Of a DNA stretch of 64,000 nucleotides, positions 24,735 through 37,201 are shown one piece after another. The notes below the pieces were generated by a model that did not search any database, was not told the DNA's origin, and worked only from the letters and a program-made list of their open reading frames with translations. The first letter of the stretch is position 1; each line of letters opens with the position of its first letter. A program made the translations under genes and the position numbers. Source of the DNA: Apostichopus japonicus (Eukaryota > Echinodermata > Holothuroidea > Aspidochirotida > Stichopodidae); assembly GCF_037975245.1 (NCBI RefSeq), contig NC_092580.1, forward strand, positions 139,001-203,000. The letters run 5' to 3'.

Positions 24735-27700
24735 AACTTTAAGTATTAGAAACGAACATAGATTTATATCAACTGCTGTCGTGGCGCGGTTGGTTGCTCT
24801 GTACCTCGAGAGCGTGACGTATTTTGGATCGCGGGCTCGAGACCAGGTGGGGGCAGTTTGCTTTTGCCGCGATCTCATACGGTCTCTGGAACTTTAAGTA
24901 TTAGAAACGAACATAGATTTATATCAACTGCTGTCGTGGCGCGGTTGGTTGCTCTGTACCTCGAGAGCGTGACGATTTTTGGATCGCGGGCTCGAGACCA
25001 GGTGGGGGCAGTTTGCTTTTGCCGCGATCTGGTCCGGTCTCTGGGAACTTTAAGTATTAGAAACGAACATAGATTTATATCAACTGCTGTCGTGGCGCGG
25101 TTGGTTGCTCTGTACCTCGAGAGCGTGACGATTTTTGGATCGCGGGCTCGAGACCAGGTGGGGGCAGTTTGCTTTTGCCGCGATCTCATACGGTCTCTGG
25201 GAAATTTAAGTATTAGAAACGAACATATATTTATATCAACTGCTGTCGTGGCGCGGTTGGTTGCTCTGTACCTCGAGAGCGTGACGTATTTTGGATCGCG
25301 GGCTCGAGACCAGGTGGGGGCAGTTTGCTTTTGCCGCGATCTTATACGGTCTCTGGAACTTTAAGTATTAGAAACGAACATATATTTATATCAACTGCTG
25401 TCGTGGCGCGGTTGGTTGCTCTGTACCTCGAGAGCGTGACGTATTTTGGATCGCGGGCTCGAGACCAGGTGGGGGCAGTTTGCTTTTGACGCGATCTTAT
25501 ACGGTCTCTGGAACTTTAAGTATTAGAAACGAACATAGATTTATATCAACTGCTGTCGTGGCGCGGTTGGTTGCTCTGTACCTCGAGAGCGTGACGTATT
25601 TTGGATCGCGGGCTCGAGACCAGGTGGGGCAGTTTGCTTTTGCCGCGATCTGGTACGGTCTCAGGAACTTTAAGTATTAGAAACGAACATAAATTTATAT
25701 CAACTGCTGTCGTGGCGCGGTTGGTTGCTCTGTACCTCGAGAGGGTGACGATTTTTGGATCGCGGGCTCGAGACCAGGTGGGGGCAGTTTGCTTTTGCCG
25801 CGATCTGGTACGGTCTCTGGAACTTTAAGTATTAGAAACGAACATAGATTTATATCAACTGCTGTCGTGGCGCGGTTGGTTGCTCTGTACCTCGAGAGCG
25901 TGACGATTTTTGGATCGCGGGCTCGAGACCAGGTGGGGGCAGTTTGCTTTTGCCGCGATCTCATACGGTCTCTGGAACTTTAAGTATTAGAAACGAACAT
26001 AGATTTATATCAACTGCTGTCGTGGCGCGGTTGGTTGTGCTCTGTACCTCGAGAGCGTAAAGTATTTTGGATCGCGGGCTCTAGACCAGGTGGGGCAGTT
26101 TGCTTTTGCCGCGATCTCATACGGTCTCTGGAACTTTAAGTATTAGAAACGATCAAAGATTGATATCAACTGCTGTCGTGGCGCGGTTGGTTGCTCTGTA
26201 CCTCGAGAGCGTGACGTATTTTGGATCGCGGGCTCGAGACCAGGTGGGGGCAGTTTGCTTTTGCCGCGATCTTATACGGTCTCTGGGAACTTTAAGTATT
26301 AGAAACGAACATAGATTTATATCAACTGCTGTCGTGGCGCGGTTGGTTGCTCTGTACCTCGAGAGCGTGACGATTTTTGGATCGCGGGCTCGAGACCAGG
26401 TGGGGGCAGTTTGCTTTTGCCGCGATCTTATACGGTCTCTGGGAACTTTAAGTATTAGAAACGAACATAGATTTATATCAACTGCTGTCGTGGCGCGGTT
26501 GGTTGCTCTGTACCTCGAGAGCGTGACGATTTTTGGATCGCGGGCTCGAGACCAGGTGGGGGCAGTTTGCTTTTGCCGCGATCTCATACGGTCTCTGGGA
26601 ACTTTAAGTATTAGAAACGAACATAGATTTATATCAACTGCTGTCGTGGCGCGGTTGGTTGCTCTGTACCTCGAGAGCGTGACAATTTTTGGATCGCGGG
26701 CTCGAGACCAGGTGGGGGCAGTTTGCTTTTGCCGCGATCTCATACGGTCTCTGGGAACTTTAAGTATTAGAAACGAACATAGATTGATATCAACTGCTGT
26801 CGTGGCGCGGTTGGTTGCTCTGTACCTCGAGAGCGTGACGTATTTTGGATCGCGGGCTCGAGACCAGGTGGGGCAGTTTGCTTTTGCCGCGATCTCATAC
26901 GGTCTCTGGGAACTTTAAGTATTAGAAACGATCATAGATTGATATCAACTGCTGTCGTGGCGCGGTTGGTTGCTCTGTACCTCGAGAGCGTGACGTATTT
27001 TGGATCGCGGGCTCGAGACCAGGTGGGGGCAGTTTGCTTTTGCCGCGATCTCATACGGTCTCTGGAACTTTAAGTATTAGAAACGAACATAGATTTATAT
27101 CAACTGCTGTCGTGGCGCGGTTGGTTGTGCTCTGTACCTCGAGAGCGTGAAGTATTTTGGATCGCGGGCTCGAGACCAGGTGGGGGCAGTTTGCTTTTGC
27201 CGCGATCTCATACGGTCTCTGGGAACTTTAAGTATTAGAAACGAACATAGATTTATATCAACTGCTGTAGTGGCGCGGTTGGTTGCTCTGTACCTCGAGA
27301 GCGTGACGTATTTTGGATCGCGGGCTCGAGACCAGGTGGGGCAGTTTGTTTTTGCCGCGATCTCATACGGTCTCTGGAACTTTAAGTATTAGAAACGAAC
27401 ATAGATTTATATCAACTGCTGTCGTGGCGCGGTTGGTTGTGCTCTGTACCTCGAGAGCGTGACGTATTTTGGATCGCGGGCTCGAGACCAGGTGGGGGCA
27501 GTTTGCTTTTGCCGGGTTCTTATACGGTCTCTGGGAACTTTAAGTATTAGAAACGAACATAGATTTACATCAACTGCTGTCGTGGCGCGGTTGGTTGCTC
27601 TGTACCTCGAGAGCGTGACGTATTTTGGATCGCGGGCTCGAGACCAGGTGGGGGCAGTTTGCTTTTGCCGCGATCTCATACGGTCTCTGGGAACTTTAAG

Positions 27701-28159
27701 TATTAGAAACGAACATAGATTTATATCAACTGCTGTCGTGGCGCGGTTGGTTGCTCTGTACCTCGAGAGCGTGACGTATTTTGGATCGCGGGCTCGAGAC
27801 CAGGTGGGGGCAGTTTGCTTTTGCCGCGATCTTATACGGTCTCTGGGAACTTTAAGTATTAGAAACGAACATAGATTTATATCAACTGCTGTCGTGGCGC
27901 GGTTGGTTGCTCTGTACCTCGAGACCGTGACGTATTTTGGATCGCGGGCTCGAGACCAGGTGGGGGCAGTTTGCTTTTGCCGCGATCTTATACGGTCTCT
28001 GGGAACTTTAAGTATTAGAAACGAACATAGATTTATATCAACTGCTGTCGTGGCGCGGTTGGTTGCTCTGTACCTCGAGAGCGTGACGATTTTCGGATCG
28101 CGTGCTCGAGACCAGGTGGGGGCAGTTTGCTTTTGCCGCGATCTTATACGGTCTCTGGG

Positions 28160-29560
28160 AACTTTAAGTATTAGAAACGAACATAGATTTATATCAACTG
28201 CTGTCGTGGCGCGGTTGGTTGCTCTGTACCTCGAGAGCGTGACGTATTTTGGATCGCGAGCTCGAGACCAGGTGGGGGCAGTTTGTTTTTGCCGCGATCT
28301 TATACGGTCTCTGGGAACTTTAAGTATTAGAAACGAACATAGATTTATATCAACTGCTGTCGTGGCGCGGTTGGTTGCTCTGTACCTCGAGAGCGTGACG
28401 TATTTTGGATCGCGGGCTCGAGACCAGGTGGGGGCAGTTTGCTTTTGCCGCGATCTCATACGGTCTCTGGGAAATTTAAGTATTAGAAACGAACATAGAT
28501 TTATATCAACTGCTGTCGTGGCGCGGTTGGTTGCTCTGTACCTCGAGAGCGTGACGTATTTTGGATCGCGGGCTCGAGACCAGGTGGGGGCAGTTTGCTT
28601 TTGCCGCGATCTCATACGGTCTCTGGTAACTTTAAGTAATAGAAACGAACATAGATTTATATCAACTGCTGTCGTGGCGCGGTTGGTTGCTCTGTAACTC
28701 GAGAGCGTGACGTATTTTGGATCGCGGGCTCGAGACCAGGTGGGGGCAGTTTGCTTTTGCCGCGATCTCATACGGTCTCGGGAACTTTAAGTAATAGAAA
28801 CGAACATAGATTTATATCAACTGCTGTCGTGGCGCGGTTGGTTGCTCTGTACCTCGAGAGCGTGACGTATTTTGGATCGCGGGCTCGAGACCAGGTGGGG
28901 GCAGTTTGCTTTTGCCGCGATCTCATACGGTCTCGGGAACTTTAAGTAATAGAAACGAACATAGATTTATATCAACTGCTGTCGTGGCGCGGTTGGTTGC
29001 TCTGTACCTCGAGAGCGAAACGATTTTTGGATCGCGGGCTCGAGACCAGGTGGGGGCAGTTTGCTTTTGCCGCGATCTCATACGGTCTCTGGGAACTTTA
29101 AGTATTAGAAACGAACATAGATTTATATCAACTGCTGTCGTGGCGCGGTTGGTTGCTCTGTACCTCGAGAGCGTAACGATTTTTGGATCGCGGGCTCGAG
29201 ACCAGGTGGGGGCAGTTTGCTTTTGCCGCGATTTCATACGGTCTCTGGGAACTTTAAGTATTAGAAACGAACATAGATTTATATCAACTGCTGTCGTGGC
29301 GCGGTTGGTTGCTCTGTACCTCGAGAGCGTGACGATTTTTGGATCGCGGGCTCGAGACCAGGTGGGGGCAGTTTGCTTTTGCCGCGATCTCATACGGTCT
29401 CTGGGAACTTTAAGTATTAGAAACGAACATAGATTTATATCAACTGCTGTCGTGGCGCGGTTGGTTGCTCTGTACCTCGAGAGCGTGACGATTTTTGGAT
29501 CGCGGGCTCGAGACCAGGTGGGGGCAGTTTGCTTTTGCCGCGATCTCATACGGTCTCTGG
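28160..29560 (+). repeat. Nine-monomer block, 1401 bp, copy 1
   Basis: Marker order: CGCGAGCTCGAG, GGGAAATTTAAG, CTCTGGTAAC with TAAGTAATAG and CTGTAACTCGAG, two CTCGGGAAC units with TAAGTAATAG, GAGAGCGAAACG, GAGCGTAACG with GATTTCATAC, then GACGATTTTT units. The next 1404 bp repeat this order. Confidence 0.83.
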
Positions 29561-30964
29561 AACTTTAAGTATTAGAAACGAACATAGATTTATATCAACT
29601 GCTGTCGTGGCGCGGTTGGTTGTGCTCTGTACCTCGAGAGCGTGACGTATTTTGGATCGCGAGCTCGAGACCAGGTGGGGGCAGTTTGTTTTTGCCGCGA
29701 TCTTATACGGTCTCTGGGAACTTTAAGTATTAGAAACGAACATAGATTTATATCAACTGCTGTCGTGGCGCGGTTGGTTGCTCTGTACCTCGAGAGCGTG
29801 ACGTATTTTGGATCGCGGGCTCGAGACCAGGTGGGGGCAGTTTGCTTTTGCCGCGATCTCATACGGTCTCTGGGAAATTTAAGTATTAGAAACGAACATA
29901 GATTTATATCAACTGCTGTCGTGGCGCGGTTGGTTGCTCTGTACCTCGAGAGCGTGACGTATTTTGGATCGCGGGCTCGAGACCAGGTGGGGGCAGTTTG
30001 CTTTTGCCGCGATCTCATACGGTCTCTGGTAACTTTAAGTAATAGAAACGAACATAGATTTATATCAACTGCTGTCGTGGCGCGGTTGGTTGCTCTGTAA
30101 CTCGAGAGCGTGACGTATTTTGGATCGCGGGCTCGAGACCAGGTGGGGGCAGTTTGCTTTTGCCGCGATCTCATACGGTCTCGGGAACTTAAAGTAATAG
30201 AAACGAACATAGATTTATATCAACTGCTGTCGTGGCGCGGTTGGTTGCTCTGTACCTCGAGAGCGTGACGTATTTTGGATCGCGGGCTCGAGACCAGGTG
30301 GGGGCAGTTTGCTTTTGCCGCGATCTCATACGGTCTCGGGAACTTTAAGTAATAGAAACGAACATAGATTTATATCAACTGCTGTCGTGGCGCGGTTGGT
30401 TGCTCTGTACCTCGAGAGCGAAACGATTTTTGGATCGCGGGCTCGAGACCAGGTGGGGGCAGTTTGCTTTTGCCGCGATCTCATACGGTCTCTGGGAACT
30501 TTAAGTATTAGAAACGAACATAGATTTATATCAACTGCTGTCGTGGCGCGGTTGGTTGCTCTGTACCTCGAGAGCGTAACGATTTTTGGATCGCGGGCTC
30601 GAGACCAGGTGGGGGCAGTTTGCTTTTGCCGCGATTTCATACGGTCTCTGGGAACTTTAAGTATTAGAAACGAACATAGATTTATATCAACTGCTGTCGT
30701 GGCGCGGTTGGTTGCTCTGTACCTCGAGAGCGTGACGATTTTTGGATCGCGGGCTCGAGACCAGGTGGGGGCAGTTTGCTTTTGCCGCGATCTCATACGG
30801 TCTCTGGGAACTTTAAGTATTAGAAACGAACATAGATTTATATCAACTGCTGTCGTGGCGCGGTTGGTTGCTCTGTACCTCGAGAGCGTGACGATTTTTG
30901 GATCGCGGGCTCGAGACCAGGTGGGGGCAGTTTGCTTTTGCCGCGATCTCATACGGTCTCTGGG
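29561..30964 (+). repeat. Nine-monomer block, 1404 bp, copy 2
   Basis: Same marker order as 28160-29560. The first monomer additionally carries the 2-bp TG insertion, and one junction reads AACTTAAAG at about 30186. Parts of the block recur at about 32400-33600 at an offset of 2808 bp (18 monomers). Confidence 0.83.
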
Positions 30965-31745
30965 AACTTTAAGTATTAGAAACGAACATAGATTTATATC
31001 AACTGCTGTCGTGGCGCGGTTGGTTGTGCTCTGTACCTCGAGAGCGTGACGTATTTTGGATCGCGGGCTCGAGACCAGGTGGGGGCAGTTTGCTTTTGCC
31101 GGGTTCTTATACGGTCTCTGGGAACTTTAAGTATTAGAAACGAACATAGATTTATATCAACTGCTGTCGTGGCGCGGTTGGTTGCTCTGTACCTCGAGAG
31201 CGTGACGATTTTTGGATCGCGGGCTCGAGACCAGGTGGGGGCAGTTTGCTTTTGCCGCGATCTTATACGGTCTCTGGGAACTTTAAGTATTAGAAACGAA
31301 CATAAATTTATATCAACTGCTGTCGTGGCGCGGTTGGTTGCTCTGTACCTCGAGACCGTGACGTATTTTGGATCGCGGGCTCGAGACCAGGTGGGGGCAG
31401 TTTGCTTTTGCCGCGATCTCATACGGTCTCTGGAACTTTAAGTATTAGAAACGAACATATATTTATATCAACTGCTGTCGTGGCGCGGTTGGTTGCTCTG
31501 TACCTCGAGAGCGTGACGATTTTTGGATCGCGGGCTCGAGACCAGGTGGGGGCAGTTTGCTTTTGCCGCGATCTCATACGGTCTCTGGGAACTTTAAGTA
31601 TTAGAAACGAACATAGATTTATATCAACTGCTGTCGTGGCGCGGTTGGTTGCTCTGTACCTCGAGAGCGTGACGATTTTTGGATCGCGGGCTCGAGACCA
31701 GGTGGGGGCAGTTTGCTTTTGCCGCGATCTCATACGGTCTCTGGG
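30965..31745 (+). repeat. Five-monomer block, 781 bp
   Basis: The opening monomer combines the TG insertion with GCCGGGTTCTT. It is followed by GACGATTTTT, then CATAAATTT with GAGACCGTGACG. The first three monomers recur exactly 781 bp later from 31746. The same opening monomer also occurs at 27378 and 34085. Confidence 0.8.
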
Positions 31746-34700
31746 AACTTTAAGTATTAGAAACGAACATAGATTTATATCAACTGCTGTCGTGGCGCGG
31801 TTGGTTGTGCTCTGTACCTCGAGAGCGTGACGTATTTTGGATCGCGGGCTCGAGACCAGGTGGGGGCAGTTTGCTTTTGCCGGGTTCTTATACGGTCTCT
31901 GGGAACTTTAAGTATTAGAAACGAACATAGATTTATATCAACTGCTGTCGTGGCGCGGTTGGTTGCTCTGTACCTCGAGAGCGTGACGATTTTTGGATCG
32001 CGGGCTCGAGACCAGGTGGGGGCAGTTTGCTTTTGCCGCGATCTTATACGGTCTCTGGGAACTTTAAGTATTAGAAACGAACATAAATTTATATCAACTG
32101 CTGTCGTGGCGCGGTTGGTTGCTCTGTACCTCGAGACCGTGACGTATTTTGGATCGCGGGCTCGAGACCAGGTGGGGGCAGTTTGCTTTTGCCGCGATCT
32201 TATACGGTCTCTGGGAACTTTAAGTATTAGAAACGAACATAGATTTATATCAACTGCTGTCGTGGCGCGGTTGGTTGCTCTGTACCTCGAGAGCGTGACG
32301 ATTTTTGGATCGCGGGCTCGAGACCAGGTGGGTGCAGTTTGCTTTTGCCGCGATTTCATACGGTCTCTGGGAACTTTAAGTATTAGAAACGAACATAGAT
32401 TTATATCAACTGCTGTCGTGGCGCGGTTGGTTGCTCTGTACCTCGAGAGCGTGACGTATTTTGGATCGCGAGCTCGAGACCAGGTGGGGGCAGTTTGTTT
32501 TTGCCGCGATCTTATACGGTCTCTGGGAACTTTAAGTATTAGAAACGAACATAGATTTATATCAACTGCTGTCGTGGCGCGGTTGGTTGCTCTGTACCTC
32601 GAGAGCGTGACGTATTTTGGATCGCGGGCTCGAGACCAGGTGGGGGCAGTTTGCTTTTGCCGCGATCTCATACGGTCTCTGGGAAATTTAAGTATTAGAA
32701 ACGAACATAGATTTATATCAACTGCTGTCGTGGCGCGGTTGGTTGCTCTGTACCTCGAGAGCGTGACGTATTTTGGATCGCGGGCTCGAGACCAGGTGGG
32801 GGCAGTTTGCTTTTGCCGCGATCTCATACGGTCTCGGGAACTTTAAGTAATAGAAACGAACATAGATTTATATCAACTGCTGTCGTGGCGCGGTTGGTTG
32901 CTCTGTAACTCGAGAGCGTGACGTATTTTGGATCGCGGGCTCGAGACCAGGTGGGGGCAGTTTGCTTTTGCCGCGATCTCATACGGTCTCGGGAACTTTA
33001 AGTAATAGAAACGAACACAGATTTATATCAACTGCTGTCGTGGCGCGGTTGGTTGCTCTGTACCTCGAGAGCGTGACGTATTTTGGATCGCGGGCTCGAG
33101 ACCAGGTGGGGGCAGTTTGCTTTTGCCGCGATCTCATACGGTCTCGGGAACTTTAAGTAATAGAAACGAACATAGATTTATATCAACTGCTGTCGTGGCG
33201 CGGTTGGTTGCTCTGTACCTCGAGAGCGAAACGATTTTTGGATCGCGGGCTCGAGACCAGGTGGGGGCAGTTTGCTTTTGCCGCGATCTCATACGGTCTC
33301 TCGGAACTTTAAGTATTAGAAACGAACATAGATTTATATCAACTGCTGTCGTGGCGCGGTTGGTTGCTCTGTACCTCGAGAGCGTAACGATTTTTGGATC
33401 GCGGGCTCGAGACCAGGTGGGGGCAGTTTGCTTTTGCCGCGATTTCATACGGTCTCTGGGAACTTTAAGTATTAGAAACGAACATAGATTTATATCAACT
33501 GCTGTCGTGGCGCGGTTGGTTGCTCTGTACCTCGAGAGCGTGACGATTTTTGGATCGCGGGCTCGAGACCAGGTGGGGGCAGTTTGCTTTGGCCGCGATC
33601 TCATACGGTCTCTGGGAACTTTAAGTATTAGAAACGAACATAGATTTATATCAACTGCTGTCGTGGCGCGGTTGGTTGCTCTGTACCTCGAGAGCGTAAC
33701 GATTTTTGGATCGCGGGCTCGAGACCAGGTGGGGGCAGTTTGCTTTTGCCGCGATCTCATACGGTCTCTGGGAACTTTAAGTAATAGAAACGAACATAGA
33801 CTTATATCAACTGCTGTCGTGGCGCGGTTGGTTGCTCTGTACCTCGAGAGCGTGACGATTTTTGGATCGCGGGCTCGAGACCAGGTGGGGGCAGTTTGCT
33901 TTTGCCGCGATCTCATACGGTCTCTGGGAACTTTAAGTATTAGAAACGAACATAGATTTATATCAACTGCTGTCGTGGCGCGGTTGGTTGCTCTGTACCT
34001 CGAGAGCGTGACGATTTTTGGATCGCGGGCTCGAGACCAGGTGGGGGCAGTTTGCTTTTGCCGCGATCTCATACGGTCTCTGGGAACTTTAAGTATTAGA
34101 AACGAACATAGATTTATATCAACTGCTGTCGTGGCGCGGTTGGTTGTGCTCTGTACCTCGAGAGCGTGACGTATTTTGGATCGCGGGCTCGAGACCAGGT
34201 GGGGGCAGTTTGCTTTTGCCGGGTTCTTATACGGTCTCTGGGAACTTTAAGTATTAGAAACGAACATAGATTTATATCAACTGCTGTCGTGGCGCGGTTG
34301 GTTGCTCTGTACCTCGAGAGCGTGACGTATTTTGGATCGCGGGCTCGAGACCAGGTGGGGGCAGTTTGCTTTTGCCGCGATCTCATACGGTCTCTGGGAA
34401 CTTTAAGTATTAGAAACGAACATAGATTTATATCAACTGCTGTCGTGGCGCGGTTGGTTGCTCTGTACCTCGAGAGCGTGACGATTTTTGGATCGCGGGC
34501 TCGAGACCAGGTGGGGACAGTTTGCTTTTGCCGCGATCTGGTACGGTCTCTGGGAAATTTAAGTATTAGAAACGAACATAGATTTATATCAACTGCTGTC
34601 GTGGCGCGGTTGGTTGCTCTGTACCTCGAGAGCGTGACGTATTTTGGATCGCGGGCTCGAGACCAGGTGGGGGCAGTTTGCTTTTGCCGCGATTTCATAC

Positions 34701-36891
34701 GGTCTCTGGGAACTTTAAGTATTAGAAACGAACATAGATTTATATCAACTGCTGTCGTGGCGCGGTTGGTTGCTCTGTACCTCGAGAGCGTGACGATTTT
34801 TGGATCGCGGGCTCGAGACCAGGTGGGGGCAGTTTGCTTTTGCCGCGATCTCATACGGTCTCTGGGAACTTTAAGTATTAGAAACGAACATAGATTTATA
34901 TCAACTGCTGTCGTGGCGCGGTTGGTTGCTCTGTACCTCGAGAGCGTAACGATTTTTGGATCGCGGGCTCGAGACCAGGTGGGGGCAGTTTGCTTTTGCC
35001 GCGATCTCATACGGTCTCTGGGAACTTTAAGTAATAGAAACGAACATAGACTTATATCAACTGCTGTCATGGCGCGGTTGGTTGCTCTGTACCTCGAGAG
35101 CGTGACGATTTTTGGATCGCGGGCTCGAGACCAGGTGGGGGCAGTTTGCTTTTGCCGCGATCTCATACGGTCTCTGGGAACTTTAAGTATTAGAAACGAA
35201 CATAGATTTATATCAACTGCTGTCGTGGCGCGGTTGGTTGCTCTGTACCTCGAGAGCGTGACGATTTTTGGATCGCGGGCTCGAGACCAGGTGGGGGCAG
35301 TTTGCTTTTGCCGCGATCTCATACGGTCTCTGGGAACTTTAAGTATTAGAAACGAACATAGATTTATATCAACTGCTGTCGTGGCGCGGTTGGTTGTGCT
35401 CTGTACCTCGAGAGCGTGACGTATTTTGGATCGCGGGCTCGAGACCAGGTGGGGGCAGTTTGCTTTTGCCGCGATCTTATACGGTCTCTGGAACTTTAAG
35501 TATTAGAAACGAACATAGATTTATATCAACTGCTGTCGTGGCGCGGTTGGTTGCTCTGTACCTCGAGAGCGTGACGATTTTTGGATCGCGGGCTCGAGAC
35601 CAGGTGGGGGCAGTTTGCTTTTGCCGCGATCTCATACGGTCTCTGGGAACTTTAAGTATTAGAAACGAACATAGATTTATATCAACTGCTGTCGTGGCGC
35701 GGTTGGTTGCTCTGTACCTCGAGAGCGTGACGATTTTTGGATCGCGGGCTCGAGACCAGGTGGGGACAGTTTGCTTTTGCCGCGATCTCATACGGTCTCT
35801 GGGAAATTTAAGTATTAGAAACGAACATAGATTTATATCAACTGCTGTCGTGGCGCGGTTGGTTGCTCTGTACCTCGAGAGCGTGACGTATTTTGGATCG
35901 CGGGCTCGAGACCAGGTGGGGGCAGTTTGCTTTTGCCGCGATCTCATACGGTCTCTGGGAACTTTAAGTATTAGAAACGAACATAGATTTATATCAACTG
36001 CTGTCGTGGCGCGGTTGGTTGCTCTGTACCTCGAGAGCGTGACGTATTTTGGATCGCGGGCTCGAGACCAGGTGGGGGCAGTTTGCTTTTGCCGCGATCT
36101 CATACGGTCTCGGGAACTTTAAGTATTAGAAACGAACATAGATTTATATCAACTGCTGTCGTGGCGCGGTTGGTTGCTCTGTACCTCGAGAGCGTGACGT
36201 ATTTTGGATCGCGGGCTCGAGACCAGGTGGGGGCAGTTTGCTTTTGCCGCGATCTCATACGGTCTCGGGAACTTTAAGTATTAGAAACGAACATAGATTT
36301 ATATCAACTGCTGTCGTGGCGCGGTTGGTTGCTCTGTACCTCGAGAGCGTGACGTATTTTGGATCGCGGGCTCGAGACCAGGTGGGGGCAGTTTGCTTTT
36401 GCCGCGATCTCATACGGTCTCGGGAACTTTAAGTAATAGAAACGAACACAGATTTATATCAACTGCTGTCGTGGCGCGGTTGGTTGCTCTGTACCTCGAG
36501 AGCGTGACGTATTTTGGATCGCGGGCTCGAGACCAGGTGGGGGCAGTTTGCTTTTGCCGCGATCTCATACGGTCTCTGGGAACTTTAAGTAATAGAAACG
36601 AACACAGATTTATATCAACTGCTGTCGTGGCGCGGTTGGTTGCTCTGTACCTCGAGAGCGTGACGTATTTTGGATCGCGGGCTCGAGACCAGGTGGGGGC
36701 AGTTTGCTTTTGCCGCGATCTCATACGGTCTCTGGGAACTTTAAGTATTAGAAACGAACATATATTTATATCAACTGCTGTCGTGGCGCGGTTGGTTGCT
36801 CTGTACCTCGAGAGCGTGACGTATTTTGGATCGCGGGCTCGAGACCAGGTGGGGGCAGTTTGCTTTTGCCGCGATCTCATACGGTCTCTGG

Positions 36892-37201
36892 AACTTTAAG
36901 TATTAGAAACGAACATAGATTTATATCAACTGCTGTCGTGGCGCGGTTGGCTGCTCTGTACCTCGAGAGCGTGACGTATTTTGGATCGCGGGCTCGAGAC
37001 CAGGTGGGGGCAGTTTGCTTTTTCCGCGATCTCATACGGTCTCTGGAACTTTAAGTATTAGAAACGAACATAGATTTATATCAACTGCTGTCGTGGCGCG
37101 GTTGGTTGCTCTGTACCTCGAGAGCGTGACGATTTTTGGATCGCGGGCTCTAGACCAGGTGGGGGCAGTTTGCTTTTGCCGCGATATGGTACGGTCTCTG
37201 G
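36892..37201 (+). repeat. Displaced copy of a zone-3 segment
   Basis: GCTTTTTCCGCG at 37018 is followed in the next unit by GACGATTTTT, a TCTAGA variant at 37149 and GATATGGTAC, then AGACTTATATC just downstream at about 37226. These rare markers occur together elsewhere only at 21449-21820, with one extra ordinary monomer between the first and second. Confidence 0.75.

Larger units (their letters stand above)
20856..26131 (+). repeat. Array zone 3: transitional segment
   Basis: It opens with about three monomers like those that open block II, then departs from the block order. Markers include GCTTTTTCCGCG at 21449 and 23621, AGACTTATATC at 21812, GATATGGTAC, GAGAGGGTGA, and the first TTGGTTGTGCTCTG insertions at 23089, 24484 and 26036. 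AACGATCATAGATTGATATC monomers lie at about 23201 and 24598. Only satellite sequence is present. Confidence 0.8.

Noticed and set aside
1-26100. Numerous 60-116-codon frames on both strands in the left zone
   Set aside because: They are the same satellite read across one or two units, repeating almost unchanged, with no ribosome-binding or splice context and no recognisable domain.
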